Source: Bacteroidales bacterium (lineage in GTDB: Bacteria > Bacteroidota > Bacteroidia > Bacteroidales > GCA-2748055). From it: DNA of 64,000 nt. The notes beneath the pieces are model-generated. The model searched no databases and had not been told where the DNA came from. It saw nothing but the letters and a program-made list of their open reading frames with translations. The stretch is from contig JARGFP010000005.1 of the NCBI GenBank assembly GCA_029210585.1, positions 159,434 to 223,433 of the forward strand, given 5' to 3'. The translations under genes and the position numbers were made by a program. This document shows, piece by piece, positions 45,371-53,052 of this stretch. How positions within the stretch are numbered: position 1 is the stretch's first letter; every line of letters begins with the position of its first letter.

Positions 45371-45501
45371 TCAAAGGGTACAATCAGGATATTTGCAGGA
45401 TCGTTATGTTTTCTGTCTAAACAGATGGGATTAGGTTAAAATTTTATACATTTGCACCGCGAATTATGAAAGTGATTCGTAATCGCAAGCAACAAATTAA
45501 A

Positions 45502-45576
45502 CGGGGTATAGCGCAGTCCGGTTAGCGCACCTGCTTTGGGAGCAGGGGGTCGCAGGTTCGAATCCTGCTACCCCGA
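45502..45576 (+). tRNA. tRNA-Pro (anticodon TGG)
   Basis: A 75-base cloverleaf. Acceptor arms CGGGGTA / TACCCCG have discriminator A at 45576. The D-loop contains AGTCCGGTTAGC. Anticodon stem CCTGC/GCAGG has loop TTTGGGA, giving anticodon TGG. The T-arm is GCAGGTTCGAATCCTGC. CCA is not encoded. A hairpin terminator follows at 45585. Confidence 0.97.
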
Positions 45577-45584
45577 CAGAAAAG

Positions 45585-45608
45585 AGCCACTCGAAAGGGT
45601 GGCTTTAT
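45585..45608 (+). terminator. Terminator after tRNA-Pro
   Basis: AGCCACTC-GAAA-GGGTGGCT forms an 8-bp stem with one wobble pair and a GAAA tetraloop, followed by TTATTTATT. Confidence 0.85.
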
Positions 45609-45883
45609 TTATTGATATACAGTGGGTTACAGAGGTGGTGGTAGTTCATAAAAGGTAACTTACAAATTGTGACTAATACTAACTCTCCATAAAAATTTGC
45701 CCAGTTATTGATATCATTCAGACCAGATTCAGACCAAACGAAAAATTGTGTCAGCTTTGAAGTCTGATCCTGGTGCCAAACATTTAACTTATGTTTTTGC
45801 GCTAAAAAAATGCCCATTTCCGAAACAACTGTTTCCGAAACACACATTTCTATAATAATTGTATTTTGTAAATATAAATACAA

Positions 45884-46999
45884 TTAATACTTCACCAACT
45901 TCTCCGACCCCACCCAGGCATCGGATCTTATTGTTACAAAATAGATGCCTTTTGCATATCTGCCTATGTCGATCTGCTGTGTGGTGGAGGTTATGGGTCT
46001 TCTGTAAATGATTTGGCCATTAAGGCGATGTATTTCTATGATGCCCCGGATTGATTTTTTAAGGTCGAGGTTGATGCAGGTATTGGTCGGATTAGGATAC
46101 AAATCAAATTGTGCTTTAGAGAGGTTATGTACTAAAGTGGAGATCGTATCAGTGGTGGTTGTATCCATTTCAGGACAGGTTCCCCAGACGGGGTAGAATT
46201 CTGCTTGTAGCGGACAATTGGTTGCAAAAGCCTTCGGTTCACTGGTAATATTCTGAACACACCAACCGGAAAGATCCTTATTGAACGACCTGGCACCATA
46301 AAACATATAGTCCATTTCCTCTATATCACTAACATCCCAGGAGCTGATATCCTGGTTGAATGATGCAGCTTTAAAAAACATAGAATCCATATCCACTACG
46401 CTTTTAATATACCATGATCCGATATCCTGATTAAAGGAAGTTGCACCTACAAACATGTCTGCCATCCTTGTAACATTACTCACATCCCAATCCCCGATGT
46501 CCTGATCAAAAGCTGTGTTTCGTTGAAACATCAATGTAATATCTGTTACACTGCTCACATCCCAGTCGCCAATATCCTGGTTAAAAGCAGAATTGTATGA
46601 AAACATTTGAAACATGGTGGTTACATTACTTACATCCCAGTCCCCGATATCCTGGTTGAATATTTCGGCGTTATGAAACATATAGGACATGTCAACTACA
46701 TTACTGACATCCCAGGAACCTATGTCCTGATTAAATTCTGTCATTCCGAGGAACAGCATACCCATGTCTGTCACCAGTGAAGTACACAGTATTGTTAAGT
46801 CAGCACCTTCATCCCTTCTTTGTTCCAGTAATGATCTGTCCACAGCTTCATAGAGGATACCATTCACCGTTCCGGTATCTCCGGGTTGGCAGTTTTCGCA
46901 TTTGATTGTTATACCGTTTTCGTCCAAATAGAATGTCTGGGCACTGTTTTGGAGAGCGAAGCAACACAGGAATACGATAATTGAATAAATTGGTTTCAT
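45884..46999 (-). CDS. BspA-like (DUF285) repeat protein with type IX secretion C-terminal domain
   Basis: The start is set at 46999 ([12 protein letters not shown]), which opens a signal peptide ending QNSAQ; this gives 371 residues. The body has about seven 25-residue DUF285 repeats of the form [15 protein letters not shown] followed by xxMFxxAxxF (residues about 85-250), known from surface and adhesion proteins. The last 75 residues form a type A T9SS sorting domain ([48 protein letters not shown]). The protein is therefore exported across the outer membrane and attached or released there. Composition is A/T-richer than neighbours and the gene lies near a tRNA, suggesting acquisition. Confidence 0.9.
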   Translation of the reverse strand: MKPIYSIIVFLCCFALQNSAQTFYLDENGITIKCENCQPGDTGTVNGILYEAVDRSLLEQRRDEGADLTILCTSLVTDMGMLFLGMTEFNQDIGSWDVSNVVDMSYMFHNAEIFNQDIGDWDVSNVTTMFQMFSYNSAFNQDIGDWDVSSVTDITLMFQRNTAFDQDIGDWDVSNVTRMADMFVGATSFNQDIGSWYIKSVVDMDSMFFKAASFNQDISSWDVSDIEEMDYMFYGARSFNKDLSGWCVQNITSEPKAFATNCPLQAEFYPVWGTCPEMDTTTTDTISTLVHNLSKAQFDLYPNPTNTCINLDLKKSIRGIIEIHRLNGQIIYRRPITSTTQQIDIGRYAKGIYFVTIRSDAWVGSEKLVKY

Positions 47000-47053
47000 G
47001 ATTTGTCGGGATTTAATTACAAGCAAGTTACGACAATCCAAACCGCAAAATCA

Positions 47054-47092
47054 AACGCTATCGTCCCAAAAAAGAACGTTATCGTCTCAAAA
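47054..47092. promoter_or_regulatory. Tandem 18-bp direct repeat with 21-bp period
   Basis: AACGCTATCGTCCCAAAA (47054-47071) and AACGTTATCGTCTCAAAA (47075-47092) match at 16 of 18 positions. The 21-bp spacing equals two helical turns. It lies upstream of the BspA-like gene (minus strand). It fits an operator for a dimeric direct-repeat binder such as LytTR; the binder is unknown. Confidence 0.55.
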
Positions 47093-47169
47093 TGGGAGGA
47101 TGGCTTCAATACACCGTCATATATCGGTTGCGTTTCCGTGATAAATGATGGATATGTGCGAAGGAAGCA

Positions 47170-47204
47170 CAAAAAAATCGCGGGACCCGGGCAGGTTCCG
47201 CGAT
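47170..47204 (-). terminator. Minus-strand rho-independent terminator
   Basis: On the minus strand ATCGCGGAA pairs with TCCCGCGAT (9 bp, one G-T pair; positions 47196-47204 and 47177-47185), followed by seven T. It ends the transcript of the csbD-side genes. Confidence 0.85.
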
Positions 47205-47376
47205 AAGATCTGATACACAAGTCGTTCGTTCAAGCTACATATTCAGGTCACCGGAATCTGAATATGATGATCCGGCAGTAATCTGCTGAATGTTGTTGCT
47301 TGTCGTGATGATTCAAATAAACAGGTGGATTGCTCCCGGATATATTTCTAATCCCTGAAACAACCCTGCCCGGGAT

Positions 47377-47562
47377 CTAAAGTTTGTTGATCTCATCAAT
47401 CAATTGTTCTTTTGTTTTGCCGGTTTTTTGTTGCAGTCTTCCCAGCAACTCATCTTCTTTTCCTTCGGCAAACGTCAGATCATCGTCGGTCAGGTTACCA
47501 TATTTTTGCTTCAGGTTTCCCTTGATCTCGTTCCAGCGTCCTTTAATTTGTAATTCATTCAT
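47377..47562 (-). CDS. CsbD-family stress protein
   Basis: A 61-residue CsbD-like protein. The family signature is complete: [20 protein letters not shown] followed by [25 protein letters not shown] and [13 protein letters not shown]. CsbD proteins are abundant general-stress proteins of unknown biochemical role. It is the last gene before the terminator at 47170 and lies in a run of minus-strand stress and envelope genes. Confidence 0.95.
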   Translation of the reverse strand: MNELQIKGRWNEIKGNLKQKYGNLTDDDLTFAEGKEDELLGRLQQKTGKTKEQLIDEINKL

Positions 47563-47626
47563 CGTTTTTCGGTTTTAAAATTTTTAATTTAACAGTCCAT
47601 CAGGCAGGAACCATCATGTAACCGGT

Positions 47627-47842
47627 TTATTTCCTGCTGGCAAGTTTTTTGATGCCAAATATGAGTGCATTCTCGAAAGCAACACGCAGTGTGTTTTCCA
47701 TGGTGTCCCGGAAAGAGCTCCGGAGCCGGAATAACCCGGCATTTAACGCCTGGTTGTGCACCTTTGCCTCGTACCTGTATATTTCCTTGGCCAGTTTTAT
47801 ATCCTGCATTGACCTGATCCTGATATACTTCATATTTTTCAA
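47627..47842 (-). CDS. Small basic protein, unknown
   Basis: A 71-residue frame (MKNMKYIRIRSMQDIKLAKE ... FGIKKLASRK) with helical, basic composition. Its start overlaps the end of the upstream membrane-protein gene by four bases (ATGA type), which supports real translation. A longer frame on the same stretch (47589-47879, another phase) has worse composition and is rejected. No family is recognised. Confidence 0.6.
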   Translation of the reverse strand: MKNMKYIRIRSMQDIKLAKEIYRYEAKVHNQALNAGLFRLRSSFRDTMENTLRVAFENALIFGIKKLASRK

Positions 47843-48207
47843 GTCTTTTTATCCTCCTCTTCGTAAATAATATCTGCAATGTTCTTTACTATACTGTTGG
47901 CAAAGATATTTTTCCTGAAGAGAACAATTATGAATACGATCAATGCATACACACCTGCCGCGATGAGCAACCCGTTTACAAGTGAGCCATGGTGCTCGGC
48001 GAACCAGAAACTGAATGCAAGAGATAGCAAAAGGTAAATAAATGTTGCTGCGGCCAGCACCAGGAAGGTTGTGAACAAATACGTTCCTGCCCTGGCAACT
48101 TTCTCAATCAGTGTTATTTTCCAATAATTAATCCTGGCGTTTACATAACTGTTGAACGCCTCCTGTAGTTCGGAGAAATTCTCCTGAAGTGAAGTGTCTT
48201 TTGCCAT
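47839..48207 (-). CDS. Phage-holin-superfamily-III-like (DUF1469) membrane protein
   Basis: The start is set at 48207 (MAKDTSLQENFSEL), giving 122 residues. An N-terminal amphipathic helix is followed by two membrane segments (AGTYLFTTFLVLAAATFIYLL and GSLVNGLLIAAGVYALIVFII) and a charged tail (NIADIIYEEEDKKT). This layout matches the DUF1469/Phage_holin_3_6 family, which is chromosomal in Bacteroidota and found next to YtxH and CsbD genes, not in phage. It overlaps the small downstream gene by four bases. Confidence 0.8.
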   Translation of the reverse strand: MAKDTSLQENFSELQEAFNSYVNARINYWKITLIEKVARAGTYLFTTFLVLAAATFIYLLLSLAFSFWFAEHHGSLVNGLLIAAGVYALIVFIIVLFRKNIFANSIVKNIADIIYEEEDKKT

Positions 48208-48320
48208 AAAGATGGTATTATGATGCATTGAAATTTCCGGTTGGAAGGCTGTTGGCGGTAAACAATTTCATGTGTTTTTTACCGCCGTGCCTTTCGCCCC
48301 GCTCCTCTGTCTCTGACCCT

Positions 48321-48653
48321 TTAGCTCTGTGCTTCCCTGGCCTTTTTCTCAACTTTGCTGGCAGCGCTGTTTTTGGCTTCTTCGGCCCTGGCTTTCATGT
48401 CCTTTTCCAGGTCGTTGATTTTGTTTTTCATTTCGTCCACAAAATCAGTGATATGGGTTTTCAGATCATCCACCTTTTTATTGACATCCTCGTTCATATC
48501 GTCACGAACCTGCCTGGACTTCTCAGCAATCTTTTCCCTGGTCTTCGATCCTTTGTCCGGTGCAAAAAGCACCCCGGCAACTGCACCTGCGGCTGCTCCT
48601 GTTAGAAAACTGATAATGGCGGTTCCTGCATTACTGCTTGATTTTTCTGACAT
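48321..48653 (-). CDS. YtxH-domain protein
   Basis: A 110-residue protein with the YtxH signature: a Gly/Ala-rich membrane-associated N-terminus (ISFLTGAAAGAVAGVLFAPDKGSKTREKI) and a long charged helix (VDEMKNKINDLEKDMKARAEE). YtxH proteins are general-stress factors with unknown biochemistry. It lies 113 bases upstream of the holin-like gene on the same strand. Confidence 0.92.
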   Translation of the reverse strand: MSEKSSSNAGTAIISFLTGAAAGAVAGVLFAPDKGSKTREKIAEKSRQVRDDMNEDVNKKVDDLKTHITDFVDEMKNKINDLEKDMKARAEEAKNSAASKVEKKAREAQS

Positions 48654-48786
48654 AGTTTCTGTTTTTTTAATTCAACTGTCCCACCATGTCCAAATATCCT
48701 GCCAGCACATTTTCGGGGTTTTGCGCATGAAATTGTGGGGGAAAAATTACCCGTATTGCGGATTGTGTGGAAAAAAGTCTCAGGTA

Positions 48787-49893
48787 TCACCCGTTCTTCT
48801 TTTGTGAAAAAACACCCTTCAGACGCTTCACAATGGAAGTCCTGCTTGATCGTCTTGGTCCCAGTAAATATGCAAATGGATGAACCTTTTTACTATTACT
48901 CATAATGATCCGGGCCATTGCAAGCATGGGGATGACAACGACCATTCCTGCGATCCCCCATACCATCGCACCCGCCACCAATCCAACAATCACAAAGAAT
49001 GGGTTGATATTGACATTACCGCCTACAATCATGGGTGTAAGGATATTGTTTTCAGTTACCTGTACAATAATGAACAGGATAACTACCTGGATCCCGGTGG
49101 CCAGGGGCTGCTCTGAGCTGAGGAGTACAAAAAGCAACGGAACCGCCCCCCCCATGAGGGTCCCGAAATATGGAATGAAGTTGAAAAAGGCGGATGTAAT
49201 CCCAAGGAGGATGGCATATTCCACCCCAATAATGGAGAGACCTGTTGAATTGAGTACGCACAGGATCAGCACCACAATCGTCACGCCCCCCATGTACCGT
49301 GCTGCAACTGTGGAAATATCACGGAGCGTATTTACCGCTTCCGATCGTTTATTTTCATTGACCACCTTCAGGATGAACTTGGCAAATTTTGTTCTGAAAA
49401 AGAGAAACAAAAATACGTACACTGGCAATAAAAATAATTTTGAAATTGTTCCTGTTGTTGCTGAAAACAGCCGGTTGATGCCGCGTCCTTCTGATGAAAA
49501 GAATGTATCCACCTGCGCTTCCAGGAATCCGTCAATCCGGTTGCCCTTTAAACCAAATGTGTCAATGATGGTCCGCTCAAAGGCCTCAATATTTTCCGTA
49601 GCCTGTTGCTTAATCGCATCATAATCTTCCAGCAGCAGGTTCAACTGGCTATAAAAAACGAGGATAATCCCGCCTATCACCGACAATGCAAGCAATATTG
49701 AAAGCAGAATGGAAATGGCCCTGGGGAACCCTTTGTTGTCAAGGAAATTGACAATCGGGTAGAGCAGGTACGCAAAAAGGAGCGCCAGGAAAAGCGGAAA
49801 AAGGAATTCCTTTGCTGTAATGATCCCATATAAAAACAGAATGGGGATCAACAGCAACAGGACAATCCTGAGTAGTAATGTATTTGCTTTCAT
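48787..49893 (-). CDS. AI-2E/PerM-family transporter
   Basis: A 368-residue membrane protein of the AI-2 exporter superfamily. It has paired N-terminal helices (IVLLLLIPILFLYGIITAKEFLFPLFLALLFAYLLYP) followed by the family phrase VNFLDNKGFPRAISILLS. A soluble helical segment and the C-terminal helices follow, with GITSAFFNFIPYFGTLMGG and the conserved ILTPMIVGGNVNINPFFVI. Substrate is not predictable; members export AI-2 or act as Na+/H+ antiporters. It heads the minus-strand stress gene run. Confidence 0.93.
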   Translation of the reverse strand: MKANTLLLRIVLLLLIPILFLYGIITAKEFLFPLFLALLFAYLLYPIVNFLDNKGFPRAISILLSILLALSVIGGIILVFYSQLNLLLEDYDAIKQQATENIEAFERTIIDTFGLKGNRIDGFLEAQVDTFFSSEGRGINRLFSATTGTISKLFLLPVYVFLFLFFRTKFAKFILKVVNENKRSEAVNTLRDISTVAARYMGGVTIVVLILCVLNSTGLSIIGVEYAILLGITSAFFNFIPYFGTLMGGAVPLLFVLLSSEQPLATGIQVVILFIIVQVTENNILTPMIVGGNVNINPFFVIVGLVAGAMVWGIAGMVVVIPMLAMARIIMSNSKKVHPFAYLLGPRRSSRTSIVKRLKGVFSQKKNG

Positions 49894-50173
49894 TTCATTT
49901 CTTCTACAACCTGTGCCGGTAAATTAAATCTGTCCTTTTAAATTCTGACGTAATATGGATCATGGATTTAGTACTTTACCTAAAACTTCATGCCAAAAAA
50001 ACATCTGCAACAGGAATCCCCTTGAATGCTACATCCCAGGGGCTTTAATTGTTTAGGTCACATTTGGAAACGGGAATATTTTCCCCAGTTCAGGTTCTTT
50101 TTTTCCCAATCTGCAATCCTGCAGGTTGTAGTCTTCCTTTTTAGTACCTTCGCCCCCTGATACTGCCCATATT

Positions 50174-52216
50174 ATGAATTACCTTTCTGCAGAGAATATA
50201 TCCAAATCCTTCGGTGAACAGGTCCTGTTCAGCGGACTTACATTTGGGTTGTCGAAGGGTGACCGGACGGCGTTGATTGCGCGTAACGGGACCGGGAAAA
50301 CCACCTTGCTCAGGATACTGGGCGGAAAGGAGCAGCAGGATACGGGTGAATATACATTCCGTAACGGGATCAAGGTTGCCTTCCTTGAGCAACTGCCGGA
50401 ACTTGAGGATGCCCTGACCATTGATGCATTGATCCTTTCGGCAAATACCCCGGTGATATCGGTGATCAGGAATTATGAAAAGGCCGTTGCGGAGAGCACG
50501 CGGACACATTCCCCCGAGGCCATGCAATTGCTTGAAGCGGCCACGGGTGAAATGGACCATGTACAGGGATGGGACTATGACCGGCGCCTGAAGCAATTGC
50601 TCGACCTGTTCAGGATCACCGATACTTCGCAGCAGGTTTCCAGTCTTTCGGGCGGTGAAAAGAAGCGGCTCGCACTGGCCATGGTGCTGCTGGATGAACC
50701 GGACTTCCTGATCCTTGATGAACCAACCAACCACCTGGATACGGACATGATCGAATGGCTGGAAAAATACCTGTCACGTACCCAGTTGACCCTGCTGATG
50801 GTGACCCACGACCGGTATTTTCTCGACCGGGTATGCAACAGGATCCTGGAGCTGGACAGGGGACAATTGTCCCAGTACAATGGAAATTACGAGTACTTCC
50901 TTGAAAAGCGGGCGGAGCGGGAGTTGCAGCGGCAGACGGAAACTGACAAGGCCGGTCAGCTGATGAAAAAAGAGCTTGAATGGCTCAGGAGAATGCCCAA
51001 GGCACGGACCGGGAAATCGAAGGCGCGGATTGATGCTTTCCAGGGCATCAAAGAAAAAGCAAGTGCCGGGACCGATGAGGGTGAGCTGCGGCTCCAGGTG
51101 AAGATCCCGCGGCTGGGAGGAAAGATCAGGGAGCTGAAACATATCAGTAAACATTATGACGGGCTGACGCTTATCGATGATTTCAGCTACAAGTTTGCCA
51201 AAGGCGAGCGGCTGGGGATCATCGGGCGGAACGGTACCGGCAAGACAACCTTCCTGAACGTGATCAGCGGGGCAGAGCAGCCGGACCTGGGCGTTGTTGA
51301 AACCGGGGAAACCCTGGTAACAGGTTATTACCGACAGATGCATCCCGGGTGGAAACCCGCCCAGCGGGTGATCGATGCAGTGAAAGAGATCGCCGAGATT
51401 GTCGAGCTGAAGAATGGGAAAACCATCTCGGCATCGCAGTTCCTCGAGCATTTCCTGTTCCCGCCTGAGGCGCAGTACAAGATGATTTCCAAGCTCAGTG
51501 GCGGGGAATTGCGGAGGCTGCATTTGCTTACGGTGCTGATCAGGAATCCCAATTTCCTCATCCTGGATGAACCCACCAATGATCTGGACCTCTTTGCATT
51601 GAACAAACTGGAAGAATTCCTGCTGGGGTACGAAGGGTGCCTGGTGATTGTTTCACACGACCGGTATTTCCTGGATAAACTCACCGATCACCTGTTTGTA
51701 TTTGAAGGGGAGGGTGTCATCAGGGACCATTACGGGACCTATTCAGATTACCGGCGATTGATTGCAGCGGGAGAGATGGATGTGCTGTCAGACGGTACTT
51801 CAAAACGCAATGGAAAAAGCAGCAGACCTGGTGCGAAGACCAGTGACCCGGAAATGAAAAATGGTGGTCAGGTAAGGAAATCCGGTGGCCAGGCTGCGAA
51901 AAATAGCGATTCCGCAGAAATGACCGGAGGTACACACAGCAGGGATAAAGATTCCGGCAGCATACCGGGTGCGACGGGGAAGCATGGAACGGGCGCGAAG
52001 AAGACCAGGCTGACCTACAAGGAGAAGCTGGAATATGAACAACTGGAGCCGGAAATAGAGGCCCTCGAACAGGAAAAGTCTGCCCTGGAGGAAGATATGA
52101 ACGCCGGCAGCGATGATTATGATCTCCTGCACAGGAAGTCGGAGCGGATCGCTGAGCTTGTCCGGCTCATCGACGAAAAGATGCAACGGTGGATGGAGCT
52201 GGGACAATACGTGTGA
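50174..52216 (+). CDS. ABC-F ATPase (Uup-like)
   Basis: A 680-residue duplicated ABC ATPase without membrane domain, of the ribosome-associated ABC-F family. The first cassette has GTGKTTLLRIL, signature LSGGEKKRLALAMVLL and Walker B FLILDEPTNHLD. The second has GTGKTTFLNVI, LSGGELRRLHLL and FLILDEPTNDLD. The inter-domain linker (about 240-300) is the P-site tRNA interaction motif. A low-complexity S/G/K-rich stretch (about residues 540-610) leads to a C-terminal coiled coil (LEPEIEALEQEKSALEEDM), as in Uup. Likely role is relief of ribosome stalling. Confidence 0.95.
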   Translation: MNYLSAENISKSFGEQVLFSGLTFGLSKGDRTALIARNGTGKTTLLRILGGKEQQDTGEYTFRNGIKVAFLEQLPELEDALTIDALILSANTPVISVIRNYEKAVAESTRTHSPEAMQLLEAATGEMDHVQGWDYDRRLKQLLDLFRITDTSQQVSSLSGGEKKRLALAMVLLDEPDFLILDEPTNHLDTDMIEWLEKYLSRTQLTLLMVTHDRYFLDRVCNRILELDRGQLSQYNGNYEYFLEKRAERELQRQTETDKAGQLMKKELEWLRRMPKARTGKSKARIDAFQGIKEKASAGTDEGELRLQVKIPRLGGKIRELKHISKHYDGLTLIDDFSYKFAKGERLGIIGRNGTGKTTFLNVISGAEQPDLGVVETGETLVTGYYRQMHPGWKPAQRVIDAVKEIAEIVELKNGKTISASQFLEHFLFPPEAQYKMISKLSGGELRRLHLLTVLIRNPNFLILDEPTNDLDLFALNKLEEFLLGYEGCLVIVSHDRYFLDKLTDHLFVFEGEGVIRDHYGTYSDYRRLIAAGEMDVLSDGTSKRNGKSSRPGAKTSDPEMKNGGQVRKSGGQAAKNSDSAEMTGGTHSRDKDSGSIPGATGKHGTGAKKTRLTYKEKLEYEQLEPEIEALEQEKSALEEDMNAGSDDYDLLHRKSERIAELVRLIDEKMQRWMELGQYV

Positions 52217-52603
52217 GGCGTGATCATCTGGCTGATCAATCAATGGGTTTCAGCATTACGTTACCGATCATGAAGGTATAGTTTTATCCAGCATGATTTC
52301 AACGGTCCGGAAATGGTCTTCTCTTCTGAAAGGCGCATGTTTATCAAAAATGAATGCAAATTTGGTACACATTGTTCTGATGAATCAGCAGGAATGAAAT
52401 ATTTTACAGCGAAATTCCTGTGCAGGCAACGGAGCTGAATTCTGATATAATAAGCAGAGCGTACAGATGCAATTATATGCGCTGAATTCAGGTATATAAA
52501 AAAGAAAAGCATTCAGTTGTCCCAAACAGCGAATACAGATGTTTGCAGAATGCAGCGGCCATCTGGAAGGCCGGAATAAAAAATATTGAATTAAAATATA
52601 TTT
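52217..52603. other. 387-base gap before the CrtA-like pseudogene
   Basis: No coding region is supported. A minus-strand frame at 52385-52885 covers the pseudogene antisense and is a shadow. No strong hairpin is evident. Confidence 0.45.
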
Positions 52604-52955
52604 ATGGATTCTTCGGGTGAACAGACGGTCGTACTCAGTTTTTTCCGATTTCATCGCAGGAAATACCATTGGGCGATGTCGCGAATGGCATTTGTGCCCA
52701 TGCAGCTGAAGGGAGAGAAAAGGGTCTCCTTCTTTAAGATGCTGGGAACGGGCGGGGGCTATGGATACAGCATCAAACCGGATTTCTCTGTGTATGCCCT
52801 GCTCACCGTGTGGAACAGAAGGGAAGAGGCTGAGGAATTTGAATAGGATGCAGCAGTGGTGCGTCGGTTTCGCCGGAATGCACATGAAGTGTACTCAATT
52901 TTCATGCAGCCGATACAGTCCAGGGGGCTCCTGGAAGGGTGAACAGCCCATATAA
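52604..52955 (+). pseudogene. Spheroidene-monooxygenase (CrtA)-like gene with in-frame TAG and 1-nt slip
   Basis: The first 80 codons encode VVLSFFRFHRRKYHWAMSRM followed by GEKRVSFFKMLGTGGGYG and IKPDFSVYALLTVWNRREEA, a recognisable CrtA-family haem-oxygenase-like sequence. A TAG at 52844-52846 follows EEFE. The same frame then continues with DAAVVRRFRRNAHEVYSIFM and QPIQSRG, the expected family continuation. In the G-run at 52923-52927, removing one G restores RGSWKGEQPI and a TAA at 52953-52955. Two lesions make this a pseudogene of about 116 codons, already short compared with full CrtA proteins. Confidence 0.8.
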
Positions 52956-53052
52956 ATATTTCCGGGAAAGTTGCATGCAAATCCTGCATGCTATCTTCAA
53001 AATGTATATTTTTAGGAGGTTGTGATTTTTAAAAGGATTGAACCCTGGAAAC

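Larger units (their letters stand above)
47000..47376. other. Intergenic region between the BspA-like gene and csbD
   Basis: No gene is supported. The region holds an 18-bp direct repeat at 47054-47092, 55-93 bases before the BspA-like start, and a minus-strand terminator at 47170-47204 serving the csbD side. The remaining bases up to 47376 show nothing recognisable. Confidence 0.6.

Noticed and set aside
45605..45883. 92-codon minus-strand frame between tRNA-Pro and the BspA-like gene
   Set aside because: Starts with TTG, has no ribosome-binding site, runs into the tRNA terminator and has low-complexity A/T-driven composition.
46300..46760. CRISPR-like periodic repeats
   Set aside because: The roughly 75-bp periodicity encodes the 25-residue DUF285 repeats; there are no short identical repeats with unique spacers.
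47589..47879. 96-codon minus-strand frame over the small basic protein
   Set aside because: Different phase from the gene that is coupled by ATGA overlap, and Cys/His/Pro-rich without any family features.
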